DNA of 64,000 nt from a virus: positions 62,001 to 126,000 of IMG/VR virus record IMGVR_UViG_3300023179_004149; one strand, written 5' to 3'. Made by a program: the position numbers and the translations under genes. The notes below the pieces were generated by a model that had not been told where the DNA came from, made no database searches, and saw only the letters and a program-made list of their open reading frames with translations. This document shows positions 34,736 through 42,845 of the stretch, in pieces; position 1 is the stretch's first letter, and each line of letters begins with the position of its first letter.

Positions 34736-37684
34736 TTATTTAACCTCACATCCAGACGCTCCGCAGGCTAACTCACCTGTAAGGTCCGTATTATCATCGA
34801 ATTCAATTACCTTTGATAAATCTATATTGGTTAATGATTTCATCATCCCATCATACTGTTCCTTTGTACAGTCGGAAAACGGTGCCTGAATGTAACTACC
34901 ACCATCATAAGGTAATACTGATAAACCATTGTAAAACTCTTTATTTTCCCACATCCATAAACCAACAAGATCCCATTCGTTTTCTTTAATGTTAATTGTT
35001 GCCGATACGTTATGTGTGTTTTCACCTTTTCTGTGACCAGTTCTGATCCATTCCTTACTTACCTTTTTAACCCTTTCCAAAGTAGAAATAGCTGATTCGG
35101 TTCTTAAGATTGAATCTTTTGGTGCCATCTGTGGTACGCTGATTACAGCCGTATCGTGTGGGCGGAAGTACTCGTCTTCAACCAATTCTGGATGGTATGT
35201 TGCCAAGTAATAATAAATCGCTTCATTCTTACCAACACGGATTCTACGTATATAGTAATCGTTGTGCCAAGCGTGGATACCAGATGATGTACCAAGAACC
35301 AATGAAGATGTGCCCGATGGTTTAACTGTTGTTGATCTCGCAGCTGCATTTATACCTATTAAAGCAGCAACACGTGCGTTTTCTTCTTTTACGATATTAG
35401 CGGCTTCAACCATATCATATTCAAGTACAACACCTGAACCAATACCAGTCATGCCAACACCTATTAGGGCCTCTTTTTCGGTTGTTCTCTTCCATATCTC
35501 ACGTAAGTAATGGAAGTCAGTATAACCAGCCTGTAATGTACCTATAAACGCAGCGGCTTTAACTCTTTCGTTGTAATCCTCTTGTGAAACAATATCTGAA
35601 ACATTTACCTCAGTCAAATTACAAAATTGATTTGGTCTTAACGAAATTTCACAATTATGAGCTGAGACACCATTTAAATCAAATTCATGTACATCATCGA
35701 CAGTTACATCATAAACATCCTCAACAGCATCAACTTCAATCGATATAATTTCATCATAAAATCGTGTTCTATTGTATTTCCTCTTATATCCAGATAAAAT
35801 AGTTTTTAATTTATTTTTTTTAATTGGTTCATCAAAACCAATAATTTGATTATATATTTGAATATTATCGTTACTAATAATTAATTCAAATAACTCTTTA
35901 CAGAAATAATCGGATTTAGAACCTTTACCGTTTGGTAGTGATTTAAATTTTTCATTACTCCTTTTAAAAATTGAAGATACTATACCAAACCTAATTAATA
36001 TTCTTTGTACCCTTTTCAAAAGATTTTCATCAGCTTGTGTGAGTCTAATAGAATAACCTTTTATAAAATTACCCTGAACAGACCCGTCAGCATCAAATAA
36101 CCCTCTTAATAAACCCTGTAAAAAAACGTAAGAGGCGCTTTCTATTTTATCCGTTATTTTCTTATTACCATAAATAACATCGAACTTATTGGCTAACTTA
36201 CTAATGCCAACACATTTGATTCTTTTTTTATCATAATTGGTTATGTCTTGAATTTGTAGATCTGACCTGTGATCAACATTATCGATAATTCTTTTATAAG
36301 CTATTTCAGACATAACATCTTTAGTTTCACCCCAAAAATCAAGTGAACTATCGTTGATTGTCATAGCACCATCACCTATTAACGAACCTAAAATCCAACC
36401 CTCATCAAAACTACCATTGCCAGACCACTTATGTATATCTCTATGGTTTGAAAGTGATATTTTATCACCTATTTTCAAATCTTTTAATTCTTTCCATTCA
36501 TTAAGTAATAATTTTCTTGTTAATTTAGAAATATATTTTAACTTATGATCATTAGTTATTCTAAATTGGTATCCCTTTTTAGTAGTGACTTTATATAATT
36601 GTTTCGTTCCCGTTTTCCAAAAACCGTTCGATAACGTATTATACATTTTACCATTACTAACACAATTAAAATTAGTATTTACCAAATCAGTTACTAATTT
36701 AGCCCCAGTATCTGTCATAACCCACGAATCACCAGCCACACAGCATGGATTGGTTCCGAGACTCTTATCATTTGTAAAAAAAATACCTGGCTCACCTGAA
36801 CCTGATAATTCAATTCGTTTCCATAAATCATCAAAAAAATCTTTTGTTATACGGTGTCTTAATAAGACAGCCGAATTGTTAGCGCGACCTCTCTGTGGAT
36901 TAGATTCCCACCATTCGCCAGACTTACATGAGATCATCTCATCATCATCAGCGGAGAATAAACAAATTAACGCGGCCCTACGAATACCACCAGCTAAAAC
37001 AGCGTCGGCAATATAACAAACCATATCATGCACTTCTATCGAAGTTAATCTGTCACCATCATTTTTACTATCTAAAATCTTTTTTACGTTATGGATACAG
37101 TCTTTTAATGGTTGAGGGCCTGGTGCCTTACCACCAGATGTTATTAATCTAGCTCCCTTTGGTCGTATATCAGAATAATCAAATTGTGGTGTTGATGTTA
37201 TATCGCCAGTATACGATTTAAATAATACCTTAATTGCATCAGCCCAACCTTCAATAGAATCATTTATTAAAAACCTTCTGTTTCTATCCGCTTTTGGTTT
37301 ACGTATATCGGGTAATTTCTCAATATCATGTTTCTGTACTGAATAACCAACACCAGTACCACCCAATAATAAAAACATTATCTCAGCAAATGTATCGATA
37401 TGGTCTATTGGGGTGTAAGCACAATTAAATATCCTATTAGGTGATATTTCGATTGGTTTGCCGCCGAATTGAAGTGATCTCATGGAAGGTAGTACCTTCT
37501 TGTTATAAACCATCTGGTAGTTTTTTATTATCTCGTCTTTCAACATTGGATACTTTTTAATGTGCATATCCATGTTCCTGGTTACTAATTCATTCCAGGT
37601 CTCTCTTCGTTTCTCATCTGGAAGATACTTGGCGTACTTCATGTACACCGTAATTTCGCTTAAAATCTCTTGTGATAAATCCAT
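34736..37684 (-). CDS. nrdJ: Class II (B12-dependent) ribonucleoside-triphosphate reductase with intein
   Basis: 982 residues, of which 619 are extein. It reduces ribonucleotides to deoxynucleotides for phage DNA synthesis. Visible are FLLLGGTGVGYSVQ (residues 104-117), RIFNCAYTP (Cys88), the active-site NPC (Asn312, Cys314), interrupted by the intein and resuming CEI (Glu679), RPNQFCNL (Cys688, the partner of Cys88), KPSGTSSLVLG, and a C-terminal CGASGC redox pair (Cys974, Cys979). The length and motif order match monomeric adenosylcobalamin-dependent RTPR (about 740 residues in Lactobacillus), a little shorter. It has its own upstream motif and terminator, so it is probably a single-gene transcript. 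No small-subunit gene is in the window. Confidence 0.9.
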   Translation of the reverse strand: MDLSQEILSEITVYMKYAKYLPDEKRRETWNELVTRNMDMHIKKYPMLKDEIIKNYQMVYNKKVLPSMRSLQFGGKPIEISPNRIFNCAYTPIDHIDTFAEIMFLLLGGTGVGYSVQKHDIEKLPDIRKPKADRNRRFLINDSIEGWADAIKVLFKSYTGDITSTPQFDYSDIRPKGARLITSGGKAPGPQPLKDCIHNVKKILDSKNDGDRLTSIEVHDMVCYIADAVLAGGIRRAALICLFSADDDEMISCKSGEWWESNPQRGRANNSAVLLRHRITKDFFDDLWKRIELSGSGEPGIFFTNDKSLGTNPCCVAGDSWVMTDTGAKLVTDLVNTNFNCVSNGKMYNTLSNGFWKTGTKQLYKVTTKKGYQFRITNDHKLKYISKLTRKLLLNEWKELKDLKIGDKISLSNHRDIHKWSGNGSFDEGWILGSLIGDGAMTINDSSLDFWGETKDVMSEIAYKRIIDNVDHRSDLQIQDITNYDKKRIKCVGISKLANKFDVIYGNKKITDKIESASYVFLQGLLRGLFDADGSVQGNFIKGYSIRLTQADENLLKRVQRILIRFGIVSSIFKRSNEKFKSLPNGKGSKSDYFCKELFELIISNDNIQIYNQIIGFDEPIKKNKLKTILSGYKRKYNRTRFYDEIISIEVDAVEDVYDVTVDDVHEFDLNGVSAHNCEISLRPNQFCNLTEVNVSDIVSQEDYNERVKAAAFIGTLQAGYTDFHYLREIWKRTTEKEALIGVGMTGIGSGVVLEYDMVEAANIVKEENARVAALIGINAAARSTTVKPSGTSSLVLGTSSGIHAWHNDYYIRRIRVGKNEAIYYYLATYHPELVEDEYFRPHDTAVISVPQMAPKDSILRTESAISTLERVKKVSKEWIRTGHRKGENTHNVSATINIKENEWDLVGLWMWENKEFYNGLSVLPYDGGSYIQAPFSDCTKEQYDGMMKSLTNIDLSKVIEFDDNTDLTGELACGASGCEVK
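35654..36742 (-). mobile_element. Class 1 intein in nrdJ, with LAGLIDADG endonuclease (363 aa)
   Basis: Residues 315-677. It begins CVAGDSWVMTDTG (Cys1 nucleophile) and has a block B His380 (ITNDHKLKY). It ends FDLNGVSAHN (His676-Asn677), followed by Cys678 as the +1 residue. Two LAGLIDADG motifs are present (GWILGSLIGDG, about 429-439; LLRGLFDADG, 525-534), so it is a full homing intein. It sits between catalytic Cys314 and Glu679, a site used by several ribonucleotide reductase inteins. Confidence 0.93.
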
Positions 37685-37701
37685 ATCTTTTTTTTTGTTT
37701 T

Positions 37702-37709
37702 TATAAATA
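37702..37709 (-). promoter_or_regulatory. Candidate promoter motif TATTTATA before nrdJ
   Basis: Coding strand CACCTATTTATAAAAAC, ending 17 bases before the nrdJ ATG and just after the AT-rich hairpin that ends the helicase operon. It has the same core and similar spacing as the motif before the homing endonuclease. Confidence 0.5.
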
Positions 37710-37739
37710 GGTGTTAAATCACCCCAAAGTTTACAAAAA

Positions 37740-37779
37740 CAAAATTTTATAATTGTTATATTTTAATTATAAAATTTTG
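37740..37779 (-). terminator. AT-rich terminator-like hairpin after the helicase gene
   Basis: Perfect 15-base arms, 37740-37754 and 37765-37779 (coding strand CAAAATTTTATAATT and its complement), flank a 10-base loop. TTTTTG follows on the coding strand. It lies 16 bases after the helicase stop. The stem is almost purely A/T, so terminator strength is uncertain. A second perfect palindrome (37781-37798, GTAAATAAATTTATTTAC) overlaps the stop codon. The 110-base gap holds nothing else except the nrdJ promoter motif. Confidence 0.55.
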
Positions 37780-37794
37780 GGTAAATAAATTTAT

Positions 37795-39225
37795 TTACTC
37801 TACTTTTGTTGTGTTTTCAGCTTCAACCCCACCATTTTTTTCACGTTCTTCGAGTACCTTGCGATACGTTTCGTTATGTTTATCGCGCAATTTTTTCTCT
37901 TTATCTTTTTCCATGCCGTTGATGGTTACTCTGTGACCAGTGTCGATTTTCAGAGTACCGTTATCGAATATGCAATTTTCAAACACCATACCATCTTTAC
38001 CCAATCGGTTTTTTAGGATGGCAATAGTTGCCAGGTCAGCTTCTTTTTGCGGTAATGTTTTAGCTATTGACATAATGAAGTGAGCTATTTGTGCTTTTTT
38101 AAGTGAACCACCCATATTTTCAGTCTTTACGACATCAATGCTTGTTGATGCCCTATTACCCTGTGTAGCTGTCCAACAAGCAACATCCATCTCTTCAATC
38201 ATGGTTTCAAGTTGGCGCATGATCTTACCTTCGTTTAACCACTCTTCAATACCTGCCACTTCTTTCTCCATGGAAAGACAATCAACATAATCCAAAATAA
38301 GCATATCAATCTTATGACCCTTAGCATTAAGCTTTTTGATTATGTTTTTTATCTTTGCTATGGTAACTCCGTCAGCGGGTAATTTTTGAAAGAACAGCTG
38401 ATTGTCGTGTCTTTTCTCGATTTTTTCTTTCACATTATTCATCCTATTCATAACGGCTTCTTTGTTAAGCCCCAAATCCTGTAATGGTATTTTTGAAATA
38501 ATCGAATAGTGTTTACGTTGTACCGCCTTTTCTTTATCTTCAAAGAAAACCTGTAATACATTTTTACCACTCATATAAGCGGCATTAGCTACTTTACTAA
38601 GGAATGTTGTTTTACCAACACCCAATGGTGCAATTACTAGGGCTAATTCTTGTTTTGCTAACCCTCCGTTCATAATCTCATCTAGCCCTTCTATACCCGT
38701 TGGAATAGGCTCACGGTAATCGTCAGATAATACGTTTTCGAGGTTATGATATAACGTTATAGCATCTTCAACATCTTTGAAGACTAGAGCGTCTTTTAAT
38801 TTCTTTTCGATTATATCATAATCATCAACAATTCCTTTATCAACTTTCTTAGATATATCCTGTAGTACATGTTTTAATGTTTGTAGTTTTACAAACTTAG
38901 TAGCGAACTCTTGTACGTTTTTGTTTGTTACTTTTTTACTTTCAATTTCGATAACCGTATCAATAAGTTGTGACCTTAATGTTGATTCAGGTACCTGCAT
39001 CTTAATTTCCGTTTTGAGGTTAGGAAAATTAAGGATAGTTTCGTGTTTTTCGTAATACTTTTTAAGTATAACCACTAATTTCTGGTAAGCCTCCACGTTA
39101 AAGTGAGAGGCTTCCAGTTTTTCAATAACAGTCTCGCCGAATTTTGTATCTGTTATTATCTCGTAGAATAGGTCTAATTGGAAACCTCTTCCTAATTCGG
39201 TGATTGATGTTGCGTGACTTTTCAT
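37795..39225 (-). CDS. 41: DnaB-type replicative helicase (gp41-like)
   Basis: 476 residues, as T4 gp41 (475). The N-terminal 150 residues are helical (DnaB N-domain and linker). The RecA-like core has Walker A APLGVGKTT (residues 199-207), a Glu after VLQVFFED, Walker B DMLILDYVD (Asp312), a QGNRAS loop and an arginine-finger region KNRLGKDG. It unwinds DNA ahead of the fork as a hexamer and would work with the primase at 7559-8530. The C-terminus is a charged tail (KDKEKKLRDKHNET). It ends the SSB-UvsX-exonuclease operon. No intein is present, although gp41 helicases are frequent intein hosts. Confidence 0.93.
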   Translation of the reverse strand: MKSHATSITELGRGFQLDLFYEIITDTKFGETVIEKLEASHFNVEAYQKLVVILKKYYEKHETILNFPNLKTEIKMQVPESTLRSQLIDTVIEIESKKVTNKNVQEFATKFVKLQTLKHVLQDISKKVDKGIVDDYDIIEKKLKDALVFKDVEDAITLYHNLENVLSDDYREPIPTGIEGLDEIMNGGLAKQELALVIAPLGVGKTTFLSKVANAAYMSGKNVLQVFFEDKEKAVQRKHYSIISKIPLQDLGLNKEAVMNRMNNVKEKIEKRHDNQLFFQKLPADGVTIAKIKNIIKKLNAKGHKIDMLILDYVDCLSMEKEVAGIEEWLNEGKIMRQLETMIEEMDVACWTATQGNRASTSIDVVKTENMGGSLKKAQIAHFIMSIAKTLPQKEADLATIAILKNRLGKDGMVFENCIFDNGTLKIDTGHRVTINGMEKDKEKKLRDKHNETYRKVLEEREKNGGVEAENTTKVE

Positions 39226-39226
39226 G

Positions 39227-39245
39227 AATTAAATTAAATTAAATT
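39227..39245. repeat. AAATT microsatellite across a gene junction
   Basis: Nearly four tandem copies of AAATT lie between the stop codon of the 153-aa gene and the helicase ATG. They form the helicase leader (AATTTAATTTAATTTAATTC before ATG). No Shine-Dalgarno sequence is present. Copy-number change here would alter the leader length. Confidence 0.6.
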
Positions 39246-39695
39246 GTATTCCAAATAGGTTGTCTCGAGTTTATCTGTTTTTTCTGACAGACACTTTTGA
39301 ATGCGGGTAATAATGTCGTAAATATATTGACGTATATCAACCGTATACCTAATCTTAACTGGGTAAATGGTTGCATCCCATTCACGGTATCCTATAACCC
39401 TTTCATTCATCTTAACAACCATTCTTATTTTGTCATTATTTTTGTTTTGGTCATAAGAAGGGTTCTCGTAATACTGACGTGAATTTTCAGTCATGTAATC
39501 AAGTGTCTTGTTTTTTAAATGGAGCTTGATTATCTCTGTGTTAATATCAAGAGCTTCTTTGAAGCCCAAAGATCTGAGTGCTGTATTGTTATACCCTATT
39601 ACATTGAAGTATCTTTGCACAATTATGTTATCGTTAAGATACAATGTAAACTCAAATTGTTTTTGATCCTTTTTAATCTGTGTTGTTGTGTTCAT
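39234..39695 (-). CDS. Conserved-looking hypothetical protein in the replication operon
   Basis: 153 residues, mixed alpha/beta: strand-rich first part (FEFTLYLNDNIIVQRYFNV), a polar centre (SYDQNKNNDKIRMVV) and a helical end (YIYDIITRIQKCLSEKTDKL). No catalytic motif is visible. It overlaps the exonuclease gene by 23 bases and lies 8 bases before the helicase, so it is expressed with the replisome. It could be a helicase loader or accessory factor by position (T4 gp59 is of similar size, 217 aa), but I see no gp59 signature. Confidence 0.78.
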   Translation of the reverse strand: MNTTTQIKKDQKQFEFTLYLNDNIIVQRYFNVIGYNNTALRSLGFKEALDINTEIIKLHLKNKTLDYMTENSRQYYENPSYDQNKNNDKIRMVVKMNERVIGYREWDATIYPVKIRYTVDIRQYIYDIITRIQKCLSEKTDKLETTYLEYNLI

Positions 39696-40743
39696 TTTGT
39701 CCTTTTTTAGATTGTTCGTAAAGTTTTTTCTCTTTATTTATAATAGTAATAAAACTTGACCAAAATGTAAAAAAACCGTCATCATATTTTGGTAAGAATG
39801 TTAAAATTTCGTCTTCTTTCATCATATCCATAATTGTGTTTACCCCGCCTCTACCATCTGGTATGAGGTATTCTTCAACCATTTCTTTAATCGCCTCTTT
39901 TAATTCATCGGTAACATTTGGCGTTTCCAGGTTTATTACTTTACTCATTACAAGGAAGTAATCATTACCGTAAGCACCCCATTTTGTTTTTCCTTCTTTT
40001 ATAGTCAGCAACGCTTTATTACTATCATCCTTAGACAATAACTCATTGGTTCTTTCTAAGACCCAATCTGTTGTTTTTGGTTCTTTTTTTAACTCAGGAA
40101 ACAACTTAAGTACTTTTATTTCCCCTATGTTTTCCAACCCAGATATGTTGTCGGAAGAATCCCCAGCTAACATTTTTATTATACCCACATTTTTGTAGTG
40201 GTAGTCAAAATAATTAGTGAAGTTATCCTGATTGAGGATAGCCTTTTTGTTTGAAAGGTAAACTTTGGTGTCGTCAGATATTAGTTGTAGAAGATCTCTA
40301 TCGTTTGTAAAAATCAACTTATTTTCATTGGGTGAGTTCCTTACATAATAGGCAATACCATCGTCAGCCTCGCATCCATCAATCTCAACTTGTCTTATAA
40401 ATAACTCTTCGAGGTATTGTTTTACTCTAATTCTTTGTCGATCAAGGTCATGTTTTTGGTTTTCATCCTCAAATTTATCCTCTCTATTCTTTTTATAGTT
40501 TGGATAATAACATTGTCGATAAATTTTAGAGTCTTTTCCTTCCCAAAACACAACAACTTTTGTAATACCAAAATCCTGGTAAAATCGTTTTATTGTGTTT
40601 ATGAAGTGGAATATGGTGCCAACGCTACCGTGTTTCATTTGGACTTGTTTGGCACCATAAAATCCCTGTTTCAATAAACCTTCGCCGTCGATCAATAAGG
40701 TATTAATCTTCGTAATCGACTTGGGCTTCGTTTTGAACTTCAT
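39673..40743 (-). CDS. rnh: 5'-3' exonuclease / RNase H (FEN family)
   Basis: 356 residues; T4 RNase H has 305. It is a PIN-like flap nuclease with LLIDGEG (Asp19), VVVFWEG, an arch region with KKNRED, EIDGCEADDGIAYY (Glu125, Asp127, Asp128) and FTNDRD (Asp148, Asp150). A helix-3-turn-helix with GDSSDNISGLENIG (Asp195, Asp198) follows. It removes RNA primers and flaps from the lagging strand. It overlaps uvsX by 41 bases and the next gene by 23, so the three are tightly coupled. The C-terminal 100 residues are helical and may contact the SSB. Confidence 0.93.
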   Translation of the reverse strand: MKFKTKPKSITKINTLLIDGEGLLKQGFYGAKQVQMKHGSVGTIFHFINTIKRFYQDFGITKVVVFWEGKDSKIYRQCYYPNYKKNREDKFEDENQKHDLDRQRIRVKQYLEELFIRQVEIDGCEADDGIAYYVRNSPNENKLIFTNDRDLLQLISDDTKVYLSNKKAILNQDNFTNYFDYHYKNVGIIKMLAGDSSDNISGLENIGEIKVLKLFPELKKEPKTTDWVLERTNELLSKDDSNKALLTIKEGKTKWGAYGNDYFLVMSKVINLETPNVTDELKEAIKEMVEEYLIPDGRGGVNTIMDMMKEDEILTFLPKYDDGFFTFWSSFITIINKEKKLYEQSKKGQNEHNNTD

Positions 40744-41842
40744 ATTCTTCTAAGATAAAGTTTTCATCACCGAGTCTTTCTGACCAGTAATCTTTTGTTT
40801 CTGCTTTGTATTTGTTCAGTGCTGCTTTGTTATCACGCTTATCATCAGTAATAAAACCGTGAGGTGTAACGATAATTCTTGAATCAGCATAACCTAGGCC
40901 ATTGATGTGGTTTTTATCAACTGTTACTTTTGTTTTAGTTGCAAAATTGATAGTTCTACCGTTACTTGTGGCATCAATTTTTGAAATACCAGCATTTGCT
41001 TCGTTACCGAAACGGAATACCAATGTTGAACACTGATAGATAGCTTCACCACCTTTAGGTTTTATCTTTGGTTTACCCATGGGCGAGTCTGGTAACGCAA
41101 CCCATGGTAAATTACAGATTACAATACCATTGGTGTGCTTTGATGTTTCTTTACGGCTGTTGTTGATTTTCTGATTCAAACCCATGTTGAACTTTTCAGC
41201 TAATACACGTGCTGTGTGCTGTGTGCCTCCTTTACCTTGCCATGTCATTTCACACGGCACTGAACCCACCGAGTCCCAGAAGAAGCAAATATCATATGGT
41301 ATTTCACCCTTATCTTGCTTAGCCAGTACATCATTGATATAATCGGTAACCTGTTCAATGTAATTGAAGTCATCACGGTAGAAGAAGAATCCATCCCATT
41401 CTCCTGTTTCCTCATTTTTATCGCATTGAAGACCCATTAATTTACAGTGATCAAAAGACCACTTCTTTTCTGTTACCAGGAAGATTGGTAGGATACCTTG
41501 TTTCTGAGCATCTACCGCCGCAGCTATCAATGCTGATGTTTTACCTGCATTTGAGTGACCGAGTAACATGTTAACATGTCCCATTGCAGGGCCTGGTAAA
41601 CCAGATGCTTCTAAGAACGCTTCACCACATGATAAAAACTGATCAGGTTTATACTTTGTTGATGTACTCATTTTAGCTTTTAGTGACTTAAAATCGAACT
41701 CCTTTTTAGCCACACCCTTTTTCGGTTTTTTTTCCTCATTAGCACCATTTTCTGGTGTATTAGTTTCTTTATTCATATTTGTTGTGTTTTCAAAAGATAT
41801 GGGTATCCCCTTTGACTTTTTACAGTCATCAAAGATACCCAT
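40703..41842 (-). CDS. uvsX: UvsX-like recombinase (RecA family)
   Basis: 379 residues from the ATG at 41842. Walker A is LGHSNAGKTS (residues 94-103) and Walker B CFFWDS (Asp190). A KGGEAIYQCST stretch and a C-terminal acidic tail (VQNEAQVDYED) fit phage recombinases. It forms filaments on single-stranded DNA and performs strand exchange for recombination-dependent replication with gp46/47. A Lys/Glu/Asn-rich leader precedes the core. The first 22 codons overlap a strong hairpin that also contains the ATG; Met23 (ATG at 41776, leader AACAAAT) is a serious alternative start, giving 357 residues. Confidence 0.92.
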   Translation of the reverse strand: MGIFDDCKKSKGIPISFENTTNMNKETNTPENGANEEKKPKKGVAKKEFDFKSLKAKMSTSTKYKPDQFLSCGEAFLEASGLPGPAMGHVNMLLGHSNAGKTSALIAAAVDAQKQGILPIFLVTEKKWSFDHCKLMGLQCDKNEETGEWDGFFFYRDDFNYIEQVTDYINDVLAKQDKGEIPYDICFFWDSVGSVPCEMTWQGKGGTQHTARVLAEKFNMGLNQKINNSRKETSKHTNGIVICNLPWVALPDSPMGKPKIKPKGGEAIYQCSTLVFRFGNEANAGISKIDATSNGRTINFATKTKVTVDKNHINGLGYADSRIIVTPHGFITDDKRDNKAALNKYKAETKDYWSERLGDENFILEEYEVQNEAQVDYED

Positions 41843-41844
41843 AT
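41797..41844 (-). promoter_or_regulatory. Hairpin at the uvsX start (11-bp stem)
   Basis: ATATGGGTATC (coding strand, 41844-41834) pairs perfectly with GATACCCATAT (41807-41797). Inside it CTTTGA can pair with TCAAAG. The stem contains the first uvsX ATG and begins 12 bases after the SSB stop. It could repress translation, mark an RNA processing site, or be a leader if translation starts at Met23. No clear T-run follows, so a simple terminator is less likely. Confidence 0.65.
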
Positions 41845-41856
41845 GTTATTATATAA

Positions 41857-42774
41857 TTAAAACGGTAAGTCATCAACCGACAAAGAAACTGGTTCTTCGT
41901 TGTAGTGCTCCTCAACCAGAGTGTTAGTTGGAGATTGGTAATTAGCCTTAGAAGGTTCTTTTAATGATGGTGTTGATACTTGGTTATCTTCTGACTTAGC
42001 TACAAATTTCTTAGCTTCTGAATCCCAAATAGGTTCACAACCTTGTGCTACTATGCGCAGATATTCTATTGGTTTCTTTTTGTATACGTCTTTCCATGTA
42101 ATCTTATCATTTAACCAAGCATTCGCTTGATCTTCATCATTACTAACTGGTGATGGGTCATCAACCATAATTTGTGATACTTTCGTGAATCCTTTAGATA
42201 CGTCACGAACTGTTGTGATAGCGATATCACGACCCATACCATCTGGTCTCCAGATTGCTCCACTTCCTGGGTTCTTATCGTCGAGTCGCTTCATTAATGG
42301 GATTAATTTATCCATAATTCCTGAACCGTCACCAACTTTGTTAAATCTCCAAAATTTTGGACCCTCATGTTCCTTACCGCGTTCAATACCACGAACGATA
42401 TAAAAATCACGTGATCTGTAATTTCCCGCTAATGCTTTATCATCTTTATCACCGCTCTTAACTAGGATATTGTACATATCGTTAAGAGGTGATTCTTCAC
42501 CATCCTGTGTAGGATCGTATAGTTTCTGCCATTTCTTACCTATCTTTAGGTTGTGGAATTTAACCAACGCGAAATAAGTAAACGGATCGTCCGCTGTTAA
42601 AGGTAATATTCTGAATACCTTTTCTTCTGTGTTAACCCCATCTGGCAGAGCCAGAGTAAAATACTTTGTAAGGTCAACTTCATTTTTCGCCGTAGTTGTT
42701 ACGGTCTTTGCTTTTTCGTAGTCAGCCAGTGTGTTTTGTACGGCTTTGTTCCAATCAATGTTTTTGTAATCCAT
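41857..42774 (-). CDS. 32: Single-stranded DNA-binding protein (gp32-like)
   Basis: 305 residues from the ATG at 42774, starting MDYKNIDWNKAV. The order resembles T4 gp32 (301 residues): a helical N-terminus, an OB-fold core with EKVFRILPL and KFHNLKIGKKWQKLYDPTQDG, a GPKFWRF strand, then a disordered linker and the acidic tip SVDDLPF, the partner-docking tail typical of SSBs. The zinc-binding Cys residues of T4 gp32 are absent. An in-frame TTG at 42819 would add 15 residues, but these overlap a promoter-like sequence, so I reject it. It is the first gene of the replication operon. Confidence 0.85.
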   Translation of the reverse strand: MDYKNIDWNKAVQNTLADYEKAKTVTTTAKNEVDLTKYFTLALPDGVNTEEKVFRILPLTADDPFTYFALVKFHNLKIGKKWQKLYDPTQDGEESPLNDMYNILVKSGDKDDKALAGNYRSRDFYIVRGIERGKEHEGPKFWRFNKVGDGSGIMDKLIPLMKRLDDKNPGSGAIWRPDGMGRDIAITTVRDVSKGFTKVSQIMVDDPSPVSNDEDQANAWLNDKITWKDVYKKKPIEYLRIVAQGCEPIWDSEAKKFVAKSEDNQVSTPSLKEPSKANYQSPTNTLVEEHYNEEPVSLSVDDLPF

Positions 42775-42796
42775 AAATACGTTAATTTTTATGTTA

Positions 42797-42827
42797 CAAT
42801 AGTAAGTATGATTGTTCAAAAAGTCAA
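42797..42827 (-). promoter_or_regulatory. Promoter of the SSB-uvsX-rnh-helicase operon
   Basis: Coding strand TTGACT, 17 bases, TACTAT; read the Bacteroidota way it is TTG, 20 bases, TACTATTG (consensus TAnnTTTG, one mismatch). Transcription would start near 42790, leaving about 16-20 bases of leader before the ATG at 42774. Confidence 0.55.
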
Positions 42828-42845
42828 GAAAAAAGATGGTGTTTT

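Noticed and set aside
36585-37016. Plus-strand ORF of 143 codons
   Set aside because: It is antisense to the nrdJ active-site region and intein; there are no protein features.
42775-42819. SSB start at the TTG at 42819
   Set aside because: The extra 15 residues are not SSB-like and would overlap the promoter; the ATG at 42774 fits the gp32 N-terminus.
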